Shown here: positions 1 to 7,895 of the stretch, piece by piece | Layout of the letters: every line of letters begins with the position of its first letter | Numbering within the stretch: position 1 is the stretch's first letter | NCBI GenBank assembly: GCA_013288465.1 | Contig: JABDBT010000072.1 | Location: forward strand, 1 to 13,071 | Origin: Bacteroidota bacterium | GTDB taxonomy: Bacteria > Bacteroidota > Bacteroidia > Sphingobacteriales > Sphingobacteriaceae | Length of the DNA stretch: 13,071 nucleotides | Direction: 5' to 3' | Translations under genes and position numbers: made by a program | The notes under the pieces: model-generated | What the model was told of the DNA's origin: nothing | The model's input: only the letters and a program-made list of their open reading frames with translations | Databases searched by the model: none

Positions 1-3000
1 GGGTAAACCCAATACCAAAAACGGGCTTGGTAACATCATTGCGGTTAAGCGGCATAGCCAGGTAAGGCTCCAAAACAAAATAACCAAAAATATTTACACG
101 TAACGAAACGCCGGTACTGAGCGCCGGTACACGCTGGTTAGCATTATATATCCCATTTCCGCTTGCATCGGTGCCTATACGGTCGGGTGCGGTTTGGAAT
201 TTGATCTGGTCGCCCGCATTCCAGGCTAAACCGGCATCAAAGAAAAAGTTAAGCTCTGAAAAAAAGAACCTCGATTTTATTTGTGATAATTTTTCGGGGC
301 CGGTAAAAGGTAAGCGCACCTCAAAATTAGCTACTGTAGTACGGGTACCTGATAGCTGATCAATAGTAAACCCGTTGCTTGGTTTGCTGTTGCCGTTATA
401 AAAAGTTTGCGCCTCGTAACCCCGTATTAAAAACGGGTAACCTACATATAAAGGGTATAAGCCCGTTGAATTGCCAAAACGGCCATATCCGTACAAACGG
501 GCCGCAAAAGTAACCGGCGCAACACGCACATATTCGCGCAGATCAATAGTAGGAGCAAAAAACTGGTATGTGCCAAAATCATACTCGGCCTGCAAACGGT
601 ACCTAAAACCATTGAGCGGTGATGCAACGCCAAAAAATGAATTATCTCCCACTAACGAGGTATTAACCTGGTAAATAGTGAATGGCTTTAAAATTGTACC
701 GCTATTTAACGGATCTGCATTGTAGGCAGCGTTTGATATATGCGTTTTTTGATAATTTAGTACGTTGCCAGTAGTGTCGTAAAAAGTACTGTACCGGTCA
801 ACCCGATAATAATATTCAGAGGCGCCACCGCCAAACTCAACACGCGTTGTTTTTGAAACCGGGTAGGAGGTGAACAAAGACACCTGATCCTGGAATATGC
901 GGATCAGATCATATCTTTCTTCGGTAGCAGGCACGTTTTTCCCATTTACAGGGTAGGTTGTTGATACCACGTTATAATTGGCAAACTGGTAAGGTATATG
1001 TGATAAACCGCCGCCAAAATTCCACCGGCCTTTTTGATTTAAGTACAATATTTGAGCGCCAAAATCATAAATCTCACCATTTACAGCAGCGCCTGCGTAA
1101 ATTTGATTACGACCCAATATATCACTGAATACGCCCTGCACTCCACTTGCCAAACCTGTACCAAACGCGCTTGCCGAAACACCCACACCATTGCTGGCCA
1201 GGTAATCTAACTTAAACCTCGGCTGATAGGCCTGCGTTTTTATCGAGTCGGCAGGAAACTTTTTATAGGCCAGGTAATTGTTCAGGTTTGAGTTGATCAG
1301 ATCAACCCCAACCGATCGCGAAGGAGGTAGCATGGCTACATCAAAATTAGTATTCCCGGCATCAACTGTTACCGCTGTAAAGTCAGAAGCTTTGGCATTA
1401 TATATCGAATATTTTTGCGCGCGGTAATACGAATAAACAATATCATTATTATTTGATATGCTTAAAGCAGGAGAGTACTCAGTTATCCCGCAGATACCGG
1501 TAAACAGATCGGTCATTTGCTCCACTTTTCCGTTGCCTAACGTATAGCGGTACATATTGCGGAACCCATCCCGGTTTGATAAAAAGTAAACCTGTTTACC
1601 GTCTGATGAATATTGAGGGTTTAAATTATTGGCCCCATTAAATACCTTAATATCTGTAATCCTCCCGGTTTTGAGGTCATATTCGGCTAAGTTGAAGGTG
1701 ATCTCCTGCGATAAAGACTGGTCATACGTTGTCCTGTCGCTCGTGAATATGATCTTTTTGCCATCCCTCGAAAAACTTGGCTGGTTATCTGAATATTTAT
1801 CATTGGTTAGTTGCTTAACTTTTTTGGTTTCGAAATTATATAAATAAAGATCGCCCTGGCCTTCTGATAATCCCTGGAACACAATTTCCTTACCATCCGG
1901 CGACCACGAAAGATTGCTAAACTGTTCGGCTTTGCCCATCGAAACATCATCAATAATGTTCCCGCTGGGCACTTCAACTACCAGCATCCTGTTTCGGCCC
2001 TTGTTAAAAACGCTAAAAGCAAACCGTTTACCATCTGGCGACCATGTGCCTGCCGATTCGATAAAGTTAAACTCGTCAATATGCGAATTGGAAACTTTAC
2101 TGGTGAGCTTTTTTATTACCTCCCCGGTTTTAGCATCCGCCAGGTAAAGATCAATAGTAAACAGGTTCTTCTCTGATAAAAACGCAACATACTTACCATC
2201 GGGGCTTACCGAAGGGGCGATATTCATTTTACCTGAGTTTTTATCATTTATTAATAAATGGCCAATAGGCAACTGCACCGTATCCTTTAAATACGGCTTA
2301 TAGGTGGCTTCTATCGAGTTTTTCCAAAGGGCCGACAGTGTTTTATCATCGTAGCCAAAAGTGCGTTTGGTGCCATATTGTAGGCCAAACCGCGCTGTGT
2401 TTTTAAAGAATGGCATAATAACCGTATCGCCATAAGTTGAACCTATAAAGGCCCAAAATGCCTGCCCATAACGATATGGGAAATACTTATTGCTTTCGGT
2501 AAGTTGTTTTATAGTGGGGATATCATGATTTAAATAGGCATCACGTATCCACATGGCGGTATAAGCATCTTTTTTGCCTAATGAAAGGTATTCGGCCATA
2601 CCCTCGATCATCCACAAGGGCAAACTATTGATATTGTCGTATTTAGCCTCATCTTTCTCCAATAATAAATGATATTGAAAAGCATGAACCAACTCATGGC
2701 CTATCACATGCCGGGTCATTTGGTTATTTTCCATAACCGGCATAACCACCCGGTTTTTTAATCCCTCGGTAACACCCCCGGTGCCCACATCTATTTGGCC
2801 TTCAATAGCCGTAGTTTGCTGAAAATCGGGGTGATTAGCGTAAAGGATAATTGGATTGGGCTTTTTAAACGTATCCCTAAAAACCTGCTGGTGCAGGGTG
2901 TACCAAAGTTCGGTTTCCTGCGCGAAACGTTTGATCATACTATCATTTTTAATGTAATAGTATATTTCAAAGTGGGGGGTTTTGTATATCTTAAATTTAA

Positions 3001-3136
3001 GGTTCTTATACCTAACCTTGTTCTGCCCAAAGTATTGCGCGTTTGCATTAAGGCGCAATGCTACAAAACTAATAAGAAGGATGAGCGCCAGTAGAACTTT
3101 GTTTGCTTTATTGATAACGACAGAAGATTTATTCAT
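1..3136 (-). CDS. Exported metalloprotease-PD40 propeller-Omp85 barrel fusion protein (3' end cut by window)
   Basis: The frame is open from ATG at 3136 to the window edge, 1045 codons without a stop. Residues 1-33 are a Sec signal peptide ending Ala-Asn-Ala before Gln34. Residues about 40-290 hold a peptidase MA-like domain with the zinc motif HELVH (147-151) and a likely third ligand, Glu178, in WMIEGMAEY. Residues about 305-515 carry five PD40 propeller repeats, each with an S-x-D-G-K type turn (SPDGK, SRDGK, SSDGK). From about 600 onward the sequence is aromatic- and glycine-rich beta barrel. It has IRGYE (904-908), matching the Omp85 loop-6 (V/I)RG(F/Y) motif, and FFFDAG around Asp967, matching the Omp85 F-x-D-x-G strand motif. 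The last visible residues, FGIGFTP, resemble a barrel terminus, so little is probably missing. The likely location is the outer membrane, with the protease and propeller on one side. Substrate and orientation are unknown. No Shine-Dalgarno is seen at the start. Confidence 0.85.
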   Translation of the reverse strand, partial: MNKSSVVINKANKVLLALILLISFVALRLNANAQYFGQNKVRYKNLKFKIYKTPHFEIYYYIKNDSMIKRFAQETELWYTLHQQVFRDTFKKPNPIILYANHPDFQQTTAIEGQIDVGTGGVTEGLKNRVVMPVMENNQMTRHVIGHELVHAFQYHLLLEKDEAKYDNINSLPLWMIEGMAEYLSLGKKDAYTAMWIRDAYLNHDIPTIKQLTESNKYFPYRYGQAFWAFIGSTYGDTVIMPFFKNTARFGLQYGTKRTFGYDDKTLSALWKNSIEATYKPYLKDTVQLPIGHLLINDKNSGKMNIAPSVSPDGKYVAFLSEKNLFTIDLYLADAKTGEVIKKLTSKVSNSHIDEFNFIESAGTWSPDGKRFAFSVFNKGRNRMLVVEVPSGNIIDDVSMGKAEQFSNLSWSPDGKEIVFQGLSEGQGDLYLYNFETKKVKQLTNDKYSDNQPSFSRDGKKIIFTSDRTTYDQSLSQEITFNLAEYDLKTGRITDIKVFNGANNLNPQYSSDGKQVYFLSNRDGFRNMYRYTLGNGKVEQMTDLFTGICGITEYSPALSISNNNDIVYSYYRAQKYSIYNAKASDFTAVTVDAGNTNFDVAMLPPSRSVGVDLINSNLNNYLAYKKFPADSIKTQAYQPRFKLDYLASNGVGVSASAFGTGLASGVQGVFSDILGRNQIYAGAAVNGEIYDFGAQILYLNQKGRWNFGGGLSHIPYQFANYNVVSTTYPVNGKNVPATEERYDLIRIFQDQVSLFTSYPVSKTTRVEFGGGASEYYYRVDRYSTFYDTTGNVLNYQKTHISNAAYNADPLNSGTILKPFTIYQVNTSLVGDNSFFGVASPLNGFRYRLQAEYDFGTYQFFAPTIDLREYVRVAPVTFAARLYGYGRFGNSTGLYPLYVGYPFLIRGYEAQTFYNGNSKPSNGFTIDQLSGTRTTVANFEVRLPFTGPEKLSQIKSRFFFSELNFFFDAGLAWNAGDQIKFQTAPDRIGTDASGNGIYNANQRVPALSTGVSLRVNIFGYFVLEPYLAMPLNRNDVTKPVFGIGFT

Positions 3137-3212
3137 CCGGGCGGTAAGATTATGGCGCTAATTTAAACAATTGCCTCATATTTACATGAACGAATTACCT
3201 GCCAGATAATTT

Positions 3213-3225
3213 TAACAACTTGTTA
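3213..3225. promoter_or_regulatory. Inverted repeat TAACAA-C-TTGTTA in divergent intergenic region
   Basis: A perfect inverted repeat with 6-base arms and a 1-base spacer lies between two divergently transcribed genes (the barrel protease and the TonB_C protein), about 80 bases from each start. The position would suit an operator for a dimeric regulator. It is short and the region is AT-rich, so chance is a real alternative. The rest of the 167-base gap shows no convincing Bacteroidota promoter (TTTG with TAnnTTTG). Confidence 0.25.
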
Positions 3226-3303
3226 TATTATATTTACAATTCTTATTACTAAAAAAGCGCTGATTTGGTTGCCTGTTTACCTTATTAATTGTCATAATTT
3301 AAA

Positions 3304-4083
3304 ATGAAAAAATATTTACTGATTATATTTTTGTTGTCCTTTCAAAATGTATTAAGAGCTCAAATAAATGATTCTCAAAAAGATAGTGTTAAAACCGAAG
3401 TTCCCCGCTCGTCAGATGCGGAGTATCCAGGTGGAATAGCTGCCTTTTTTGACTTTCTGAACAGACATTTTGTTTATCCTCCTAAAGACCTAAAAGAGCG
3501 AAACCCTGGAAAGGTTGTAGTAAGCTTCACCGTAGAAAAGGATGGAAGTTTAACTAATATAATTGTGAATAGAGGTTCTTCATCAGCCATTTATGCTGAA
3601 GCGTTACGCGTGATGAAACTCTCCTCAAACTGGAAGCCGGCTATTAAAAATGGACGACCGGTAAAAGCTACTTATACTTTTCCGGTTACCTTCAACTTGC
3701 CCGATCTGCCCGTTGTTCAAGACGGACTTGATAGTATTTATGCAACGACCGAAGAAGAGCCTCATTATCCGGGAGGCCAGATGAAATTATTGGAATACAT
3801 TGAAACACATATTCGTTATCCTGATACTTCACGCAATAACGATAAATTCGGAAAAGTCATCGCAATGGTAGTGGTAGAAAAAGATGGAAGTTTAAGCAAC
3901 ATTAAAGTAGTAACCGCACCTGATCAAGCTTTAGGTGAAGAGGCAATCCGTTTAATAAGGTCCATCCCGGAAAAGTTTATTCCTGCAAAGCAAAACGACA
4001 AATTAGTTAGATCTGTAATTACCATACCCATATTGTTTCAATTAACAACAGAAATATTTCCCAAATTACCCCGAAAGCCTTGA
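3304..4083 (+). CDS. Periplasmic protein with two tandem TonB C-terminal domains
   Basis: The protein has 259 residues. Residues 1-19 form a signal peptide ending Leu-Arg-Ala before Gln20. Two TonB_C domains follow, about 40-131 and 154-247. Each starts with YPGG, has a short helix ending in a YP pair, then a strand, the turn VEKDGSL (77-83 and 191-197), a helix with E-A-hydrophobic-R, and a closing strand pattern PVTFNL or PILFQL. The usual TonB Pro-rich spacer is absent, and no membrane segment remains once the signal peptide is removed. It therefore probably does not transduce ExbB/ExbD energy in the normal way. It may bind TonB boxes or act as a periplasmic adaptor. Alternatively, the N-terminal helix could stay uncleaved as an anchor. 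It is divergent from the barrel protease and convergent with PBP1A, with 12 bases between stops. Confidence 0.8.
   Translation: MKKYLLIIFLLSFQNVLRAQINDSQKDSVKTEVPRSSDAEYPGGIAAFFDFLNRHFVYPPKDLKERNPGKVVVSFTVEKDGSLTNIIVNRGSSSAIYAEALRVMKLSSNWKPAIKNGRPVKATYTFPVTFNLPDLPVVQDGLDSIYATTEEEPHYPGGQMKLLEYIETHIRYPDTSRNNDKFGKVIAMVVVEKDGSLSNIKVVTAPDQALGEEAIRLIRSIPEKFIPAKQNDKLVRSVITIPILFQLTTEIFPKLPRKP
3532..3553 (+). repeat. Internal DNA repeat, copy 1 (VEKDGSL codons)
   Basis: This 22-base stretch matches 3874-3895 with one mismatch (position 3540 g, against 3882 a). The spacing is 342 bases, exactly 114 codons, and both copies encode VEKDGSL in the same frame. This DNA-level match supports a tandem duplication of the TonB_C domain, although constraint on the motif could also keep it similar. 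Confidence 0.7.
3874..3895 (+). repeat. Internal DNA repeat, copy 2 (VEKDGSL codons)
   Basis: Second copy of the 22-base stretch at 3532-3553, in the second TonB_C domain. The flanking sequence has diverged much further, so the duplication is not recent. Confidence 0.7.
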
Positions 4084-4095
4084 TCTAATTGACAG

Positions 4096-6417
4096 TTATC
4101 TGTTAGCCTCCGGTTTAACTTCCTTCTTGTCACCGTCAACTTTTGGCAATACTGCTGATGTATCAGCTGGCATACCCAGGCTATCAACGGCAGTTGTATC
4201 GGCCTTTATCCTTGGCGACGGGCAATCATACGTTTTTGTTATTTTACTCCATGGTTTCGGGAAAGGGCCATAAGTGTAGCCCGAATTTGGATCGGCATAA
4301 ACCCTTTGCATAAAGCTGCCAAAAATAGGGAGGGCCGTATGTGAGCCTTCCCCAGTTTCAGAATTGGTGAAATGTACGCTGCGATCATCCGCGCCAACCC
4401 AAATACCGGTAATAAGGTCTTTGGTAATGCCCATATACCAGCCGTCAACATAATCAGATGAGGTGCCTGTTTTACCGCCTATCTGGTTATCTTTCTTAAA
4501 CAGACCGGGGTAATCCCATAACGCTAACGATGTACCGCCCGGTTCTTCCAATCCGCCCCTAAACATGTACAGCATCAGCCATGCGGTTTCCTCGCTTAAA
4601 ACCTGCTCGGTTTTTAAAGTAAAGTCTTGTAATACATTACCGGCCTGATCGGTAATTTTAGTTACCAGCAGCGGGTCAATTTTTTGACCTTTATTTAAGA
4701 ATGTACTGTAAGCGCGTACCATTTCATAAACTGATACATCATTTGTACCCAATGATACCGAAGGAACCGACTTTAGCGGGCTTTCGATACCGCATTTATG
4801 GGCATACTCCACAACCTTATCCCAGCCAACTTGTTGCGTAACCTGCGCGGTAATGGAGTTTACAGATTTCCCCATTGCCCAGCGTAATGACATTTCCTGG
4901 TAGGTGAATTTAAAATCGGCATTATTGGGTGCCCAAACCTGGTCTTTACCGCCATCATTATAGTGTATAGCTACGGGTTTATCGGTAAACTTATCGCAGG
5001 GTGTAAAGCCATTATCCAGCGCCGTTACGTAAGCAAAAGGCTTGAAGGTTGAACCTGCCTGCCGTTTGGATTGGTTTACGTGGTCATAGTTAAAATAATG
5101 ATGATCAATACCGCCAACCCATACTTTTATTTTGCCGGTAGATGGTTCGATGGTCATCATGCCGGTATTTAAAATACGGGTATAATATTTAATAGAGTCA
5201 ACGCTTGAGAACGTGGTGTCTTTTTCGCCATTCCAGGTAAATACCTTCATGCGCTTCTTCTTTTCAAAATATTGCTTTATCTGCACGGTATCGCCATGAT
5301 ATTTTTTACTCAGTACGTTGTAAATAGGCAGATGTTGTTCGGCCTTCAGCACAAAATCTTTTATCTCATTGCCTTTCGAGTCACGCCACGGGTTTTTTTT
5401 GCCCCAAAGGTTATCAAAACGTTTTTGCAGCATTTTCATTTTTTCGGCTACAGCTTCTTCCGCATATTGCTGCAGGCGCGAATCGATAGTGGTGTATATT
5501 TTCAGGCCGTCCTCGTATAAATCGTAATTATTATCTGCCAACCATTTTTTAAGCCACCTCTCAACTGCCTGGCGTATGTACGAGTCGCCCTGCGAATTGT
5601 TTTCAACATAGCTTAGATCTAACCCTATCGGCTTTTTAATATTACTGTCATACTCATCTTTAGTAATATTCTTATTCTTTAGCATCTGCCCCAATACCGT
5701 ATTACGGCGATCAATTGATTTATCGGGGTTGTTTATGGGGTTATAAGTTGATGTAGCTTTAAGCATACCTATTAAAGTGGCAGCTTCCGCCGGGTCAACG
5801 GCATCGGGCATTTTGTTGAAGAACTTTAATGTAGCTGTTTTTATACCGAACGAATTATTACCAAACGGAACTGTATTTAAATATAGGGTAAGGATCTCGT
5901 TTTTTGAGTAAACATGCTCAATTTTATAAGCGGTTAGCCATTCCTTGCATTTAAAAATTAGAGTACGCAGTATAGGAACATGCCTGAGCAAACCCTGCGA
6001 TTTCTTTTTACGTGTTGAATAAAGGTTTTTTGCCAGTTGCTGAGTAATTGTGCTGGCGCCACGTCTGTCGCCTGATGCTGTTGAAAGGATGCTGGTAAAA
6101 AACGAATAATAGTCAACACCGCCATGTTTATAAAACCGCACATCTTCAGTAGATACCAGGGCGTTAATTAAGTAAGGCGAAATACTTTTATATTCAACCG
6201 GCGAGCGGTTTTCATGATAATATTCGCCTATTAATTTACCGTCTGAATAATATACCTGCGACCCAACTGACATAATAGGGTCTTTAATGTCCTGCATATC
6301 AGGAGAGTAGCCAAAGAGCCACAGGAAATTTACTTCGATGGCACAAAAAAATACAATAATGGCATATATGAAAATGACGAAATATCTGAGATATCGGTTT
6401 TTTATACGTCTGAACAT
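4096..6417 (-). CDS. Class A penicillin-binding protein 1A (glycosyltransferase/transpeptidase)
   Basis: A 773-residue bifunctional peptidoglycan synthase that polymerises lipid II into glycan strands and cross-links the stem peptides in the periplasm. Residues 11-35 are the N-terminal membrane anchor. The GT51 domain (about 50-230) shows TEDVRFYKHGG with catalytic Glu91, RGASTITQQLAKN (119-131), and SKNEILTLYLN followed by GNNSFGI (171-192). The transpeptidase domain has nucleophile Ser456 with Lys459 in AGSTFK, Ser-Val-Asn at 518-520, and Lys-Thr-Gly-Thr at 649-652. A charged linker (about 315-415) joins the two domains. The tail after about 730 is rich in Asp, Lys and Pro and probably disordered. 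All key residues are present, so it should be active. It is convergent with the TonB_C gene and divergent from the PPK2 gene. The closest family name is PBP1A (ponA/mrcA type). Confidence 0.96.
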   Translation of the reverse strand: MFRRIKNRYLRYFVIFIYAIIVFFCAIEVNFLWLFGYSPDMQDIKDPIMSVGSQVYYSDGKLIGEYYHENRSPVEYKSISPYLINALVSTEDVRFYKHGGVDYYSFFTSILSTASGDRRGASTITQQLAKNLYSTRKKKSQGLLRHVPILRTLIFKCKEWLTAYKIEHVYSKNEILTLYLNTVPFGNNSFGIKTATLKFFNKMPDAVDPAEAATLIGMLKATSTYNPINNPDKSIDRRNTVLGQMLKNKNITKDEYDSNIKKPIGLDLSYVENNSQGDSYIRQAVERWLKKWLADNNYDLYEDGLKIYTTIDSRLQQYAEEAVAEKMKMLQKRFDNLWGKKNPWRDSKGNEIKDFVLKAEQHLPIYNVLSKKYHGDTVQIKQYFEKKKRMKVFTWNGEKDTTFSSVDSIKYYTRILNTGMMTIEPSTGKIKVWVGGIDHHYFNYDHVNQSKRQAGSTFKPFAYVTALDNGFTPCDKFTDKPVAIHYNDGGKDQVWAPNNADFKFTYQEMSLRWAMGKSVNSITAQVTQQVGWDKVVEYAHKCGIESPLKSVPSVSLGTNDVSVYEMVRAYSTFLNKGQKIDPLLVTKITDQAGNVLQDFTLKTEQVLSEETAWLMLYMFRGGLEEPGGTSLALWDYPGLFKKDNQIGGKTGTSSDYVDGWYMGITKDLITGIWVGADDRSVHFTNSETGEGSHTALPIFGSFMQRVYADPNSGYTYGPFPKPWSKITKTYDCPSPRIKADTTAVDSLGMPADTSAVLPKVDGDKKEVKPEANR

Positions 6418-6502
6418 GTGGTAAAGATGTAAAATTTATAGCTTTAATTTATAGCCAATATTAAAACAAAATAGTAATAACGCAATTTTTAGTGGTAAAG
6501 TT

Positions 6503-6514
6503 TAAGTTAACTTA
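6503..6514. promoter_or_regulatory. 12-base perfect palindrome TAAGTTAACTTA upstream of PPK2
   Basis: This perfect palindrome lies in the 118-base divergent gap between PBP1A and the PPK2 gene, 21 bases before the PPK2 ATG. It could be a dimeric repressor site. The surrounding DNA is very AT-rich, which raises the chance of a random palindrome, and no second copy was noticed in the window. Confidence 0.25.
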
Positions 6515-6535
6515 GCAAACAGCAAAATTTTTACA

Positions 6536-7414
6536 ATGAAAAAAATGACTGATAAATTTAAAATAATCAGCGGCAAAGGTTTCTCGCTTGATAATTTTGA
6601 TACCGCATATACTGCTGATCTTAAAAAAGAAGACGCGGATGGTATTTTAGGAGGCCTTATACAAGAAATCAGCCAGTTACAATCCAAATTATACGCTGAT
6701 AAACGCTATGCATTGCTTATCCTGTTCCAGGGGATGGATGCTGCCGGTAAAGACGGTGCAATAGCGCATACCTTATCAGGATTAAACCCGCAGGGATGTG
6801 AAGTGTATAGCTTTAAACAGCCCAGTGCCGAAGAATTGAATCATGATTTTTTATGGCGGCATTATAAGGCTTTGCCCGGCTTTGGATGCATAGGTATCCA
6901 CAACCGGTCGCATTATGAAAATGTGCTTATTACTAAGGTACATCCCGAATTGCTGGTAAAAGAAAACATGCCTGGCATAAAGCAGGTTAAAGATGTTAAT
7001 GAAAAGTTTTGGGAAGATAGGTATCAAAGCATAGCTAATTTTGAAAAACACCTTACCGTAAACGGGACCATTATTATCAAATTTTTCCTGCACCTGTCAA
7101 AGGACGAGCAAAGGCAACGGTTTTTAAAACGTATAGATAACCCGACCAAAAACTGGAAGTTCTCATCAGCTGATATTGAAGAAAGAGCGTATTTTGACGA
7201 TTATATGAAGGCATACGAAAAGGCCATTAAAGCAACTTCAACTAAGCTATGCCCCTGGTATATAATACCGACTGATAAAAAATGGTTTACTCGCATTGCC
7301 ATTTCGAGCATTATACTTCAAACCCTTAAAGAACTGAAATTGGAATACCCCGTGCTGCCTAAGGATGAGTTGGAGAAGCTGGAGGGAGCTAAGAAAATGT
7401 TAATCAATCATTAA
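6536..7414 (+). CDS. PPK2-family polyphosphate:nucleotide phosphotransferase
   Basis: A 292-residue cytosolic kinase that moves phosphate between inorganic polyphosphate and nucleotides. The Walker A region is GMDAAGKDG (66-74), with Asp68, Lys72 and Asp73. The Walker B-like motif is NRSHYENVL (123-131), preceded by LWRHYKALPG. The lid region has KRIDNPTKNWKFS (198-210) followed by a D-IEERAYFDDY segment. The NRSHYE form and the length resemble the PPK2 branch usually called class III, whose members can phosphorylate AMP as well as ADP; that specificity is inferred. The start at 6536 gives MKKMTDK; Met4 is a possible alternative. No Shine-Dalgarno is seen. Its stop lies 7 bases from the end of the convergent GH92 locus. 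Confidence 0.93.
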   Translation: MKKMTDKFKIISGKGFSLDNFDTAYTADLKKEDADGILGGLIQEISQLQSKLYADKRYALLILFQGMDAAGKDGAIAHTLSGLNPQGCEVYSFKQPSAEELNHDFLWRHYKALPGFGCIGIHNRSHYENVLITKVHPELLVKENMPGIKQVKDVNEKFWEDRYQSIANFEKHLTVNGTIIIKFFLHLSKDEQRQRFLKRIDNPTKNWKFSSADIEERAYFDDYMKAYEKAIKATSTKLCPWYIIPTDKKWFTRIAISSIILQTLKELKLEYPVLPKDELEKLEGAKKMLINH

Positions 7415-7421
7415 TTAGTCC

Positions 7422-7895
7422 TTACTCCACTATAATCTCATCCGCAAAAATATATGACGGGCTGCCTTTACTTTCGTGCCACTCGGGTAACGGACCGTAT
7501 TGTTTGGCTACCACTTTAATATATCTTGTATTGGTGTTTAATGGCGCTGTAAAATCTTGTGTCTGCACTTCGGTGTCTTTTACATCAACTTTTGTTTTAA
7601 CTGTTGTCGCAAGTTTATAATCAACCCCATCATCTGATACCCAGTATTGCACATATTGCGGAAACACAATCCATGCGCCGCTATCCTGCAACGTGCCTAA
7701 ACTAACCTGTTTTACCGGTTTAACCCGTCCCATATCAATCACGGCTATCAAATCATTTCCCTGGTAACCCTGCCAGTTGCCTAAACGCCAGTTAGTATTG
7801 CCACGGATCTCATTTATAAGCGCATTATCACCTTCATCAGCATAATTAGGCAGGTATTTGGTGAGTAAGGTTATTTTCAGGTCGTTACTTTTTTT
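7422..7895 (-). pseudogene. Out-of-frame C-terminal F5/8 type C (discoidin-like) domain of the GH92 protein
   Basis: This frame is open from the A9 run to the stop at 7422-7424 and encodes 155 residues after the run. It is offset by -1 from the GH92 gene and is closed upstream by TAA at 7896-7898. The product reads as a complete F5/8 type C carbohydrate-binding domain: IRGNTNWRLGNWQGYQG, then DLIAVIDMG, a VQYWVSDDG strand, RYIKVVAKQYG, and a terminal FADEIIVE. That order and sequence are what follows the CHB_HEX_C domain in full-length Bacteroidota GH92 enzymes. There is no signal peptide and no credible start of its own; the first usable codon, TTG at 7751, would cut the domain. It is therefore read as the detached C-terminus of the upstream gene. 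A -1 shift would give a protein of about 1008 residues. Confidence 0.88.

Noticed and set aside
2795..3094. A 99-codon plus-strand open frame antisense to the barrel protease gene
   Set aside because: It overlaps the signal peptide and protease-domain coding sequence on the other strand, resembles no family, and is explained as a shadow of a well-supported gene. Other short frames inside the large genes were dropped for the same reason.
4084..4105. Possible terminator hairpin between the convergent TonB_C and PBP1A genes (ACAG-TTAT-CTGT)
   Set aside because: The stem has only four base pairs and no T-tract follows on either strand.
5393..5400. A8 tract in the PBP1A coding strand as another slippage site
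   Set aside because: The frame is intact on both sides and the neighbouring frames do not encode a recognisable domain.
7422..7751. A separate small gene starting at TTG 7751
   Set aside because: The start falls inside a domain whose conserved first half continues upstream without interruption to the A9 run, so this is part of the broken GH92 protein, not an independent gene.
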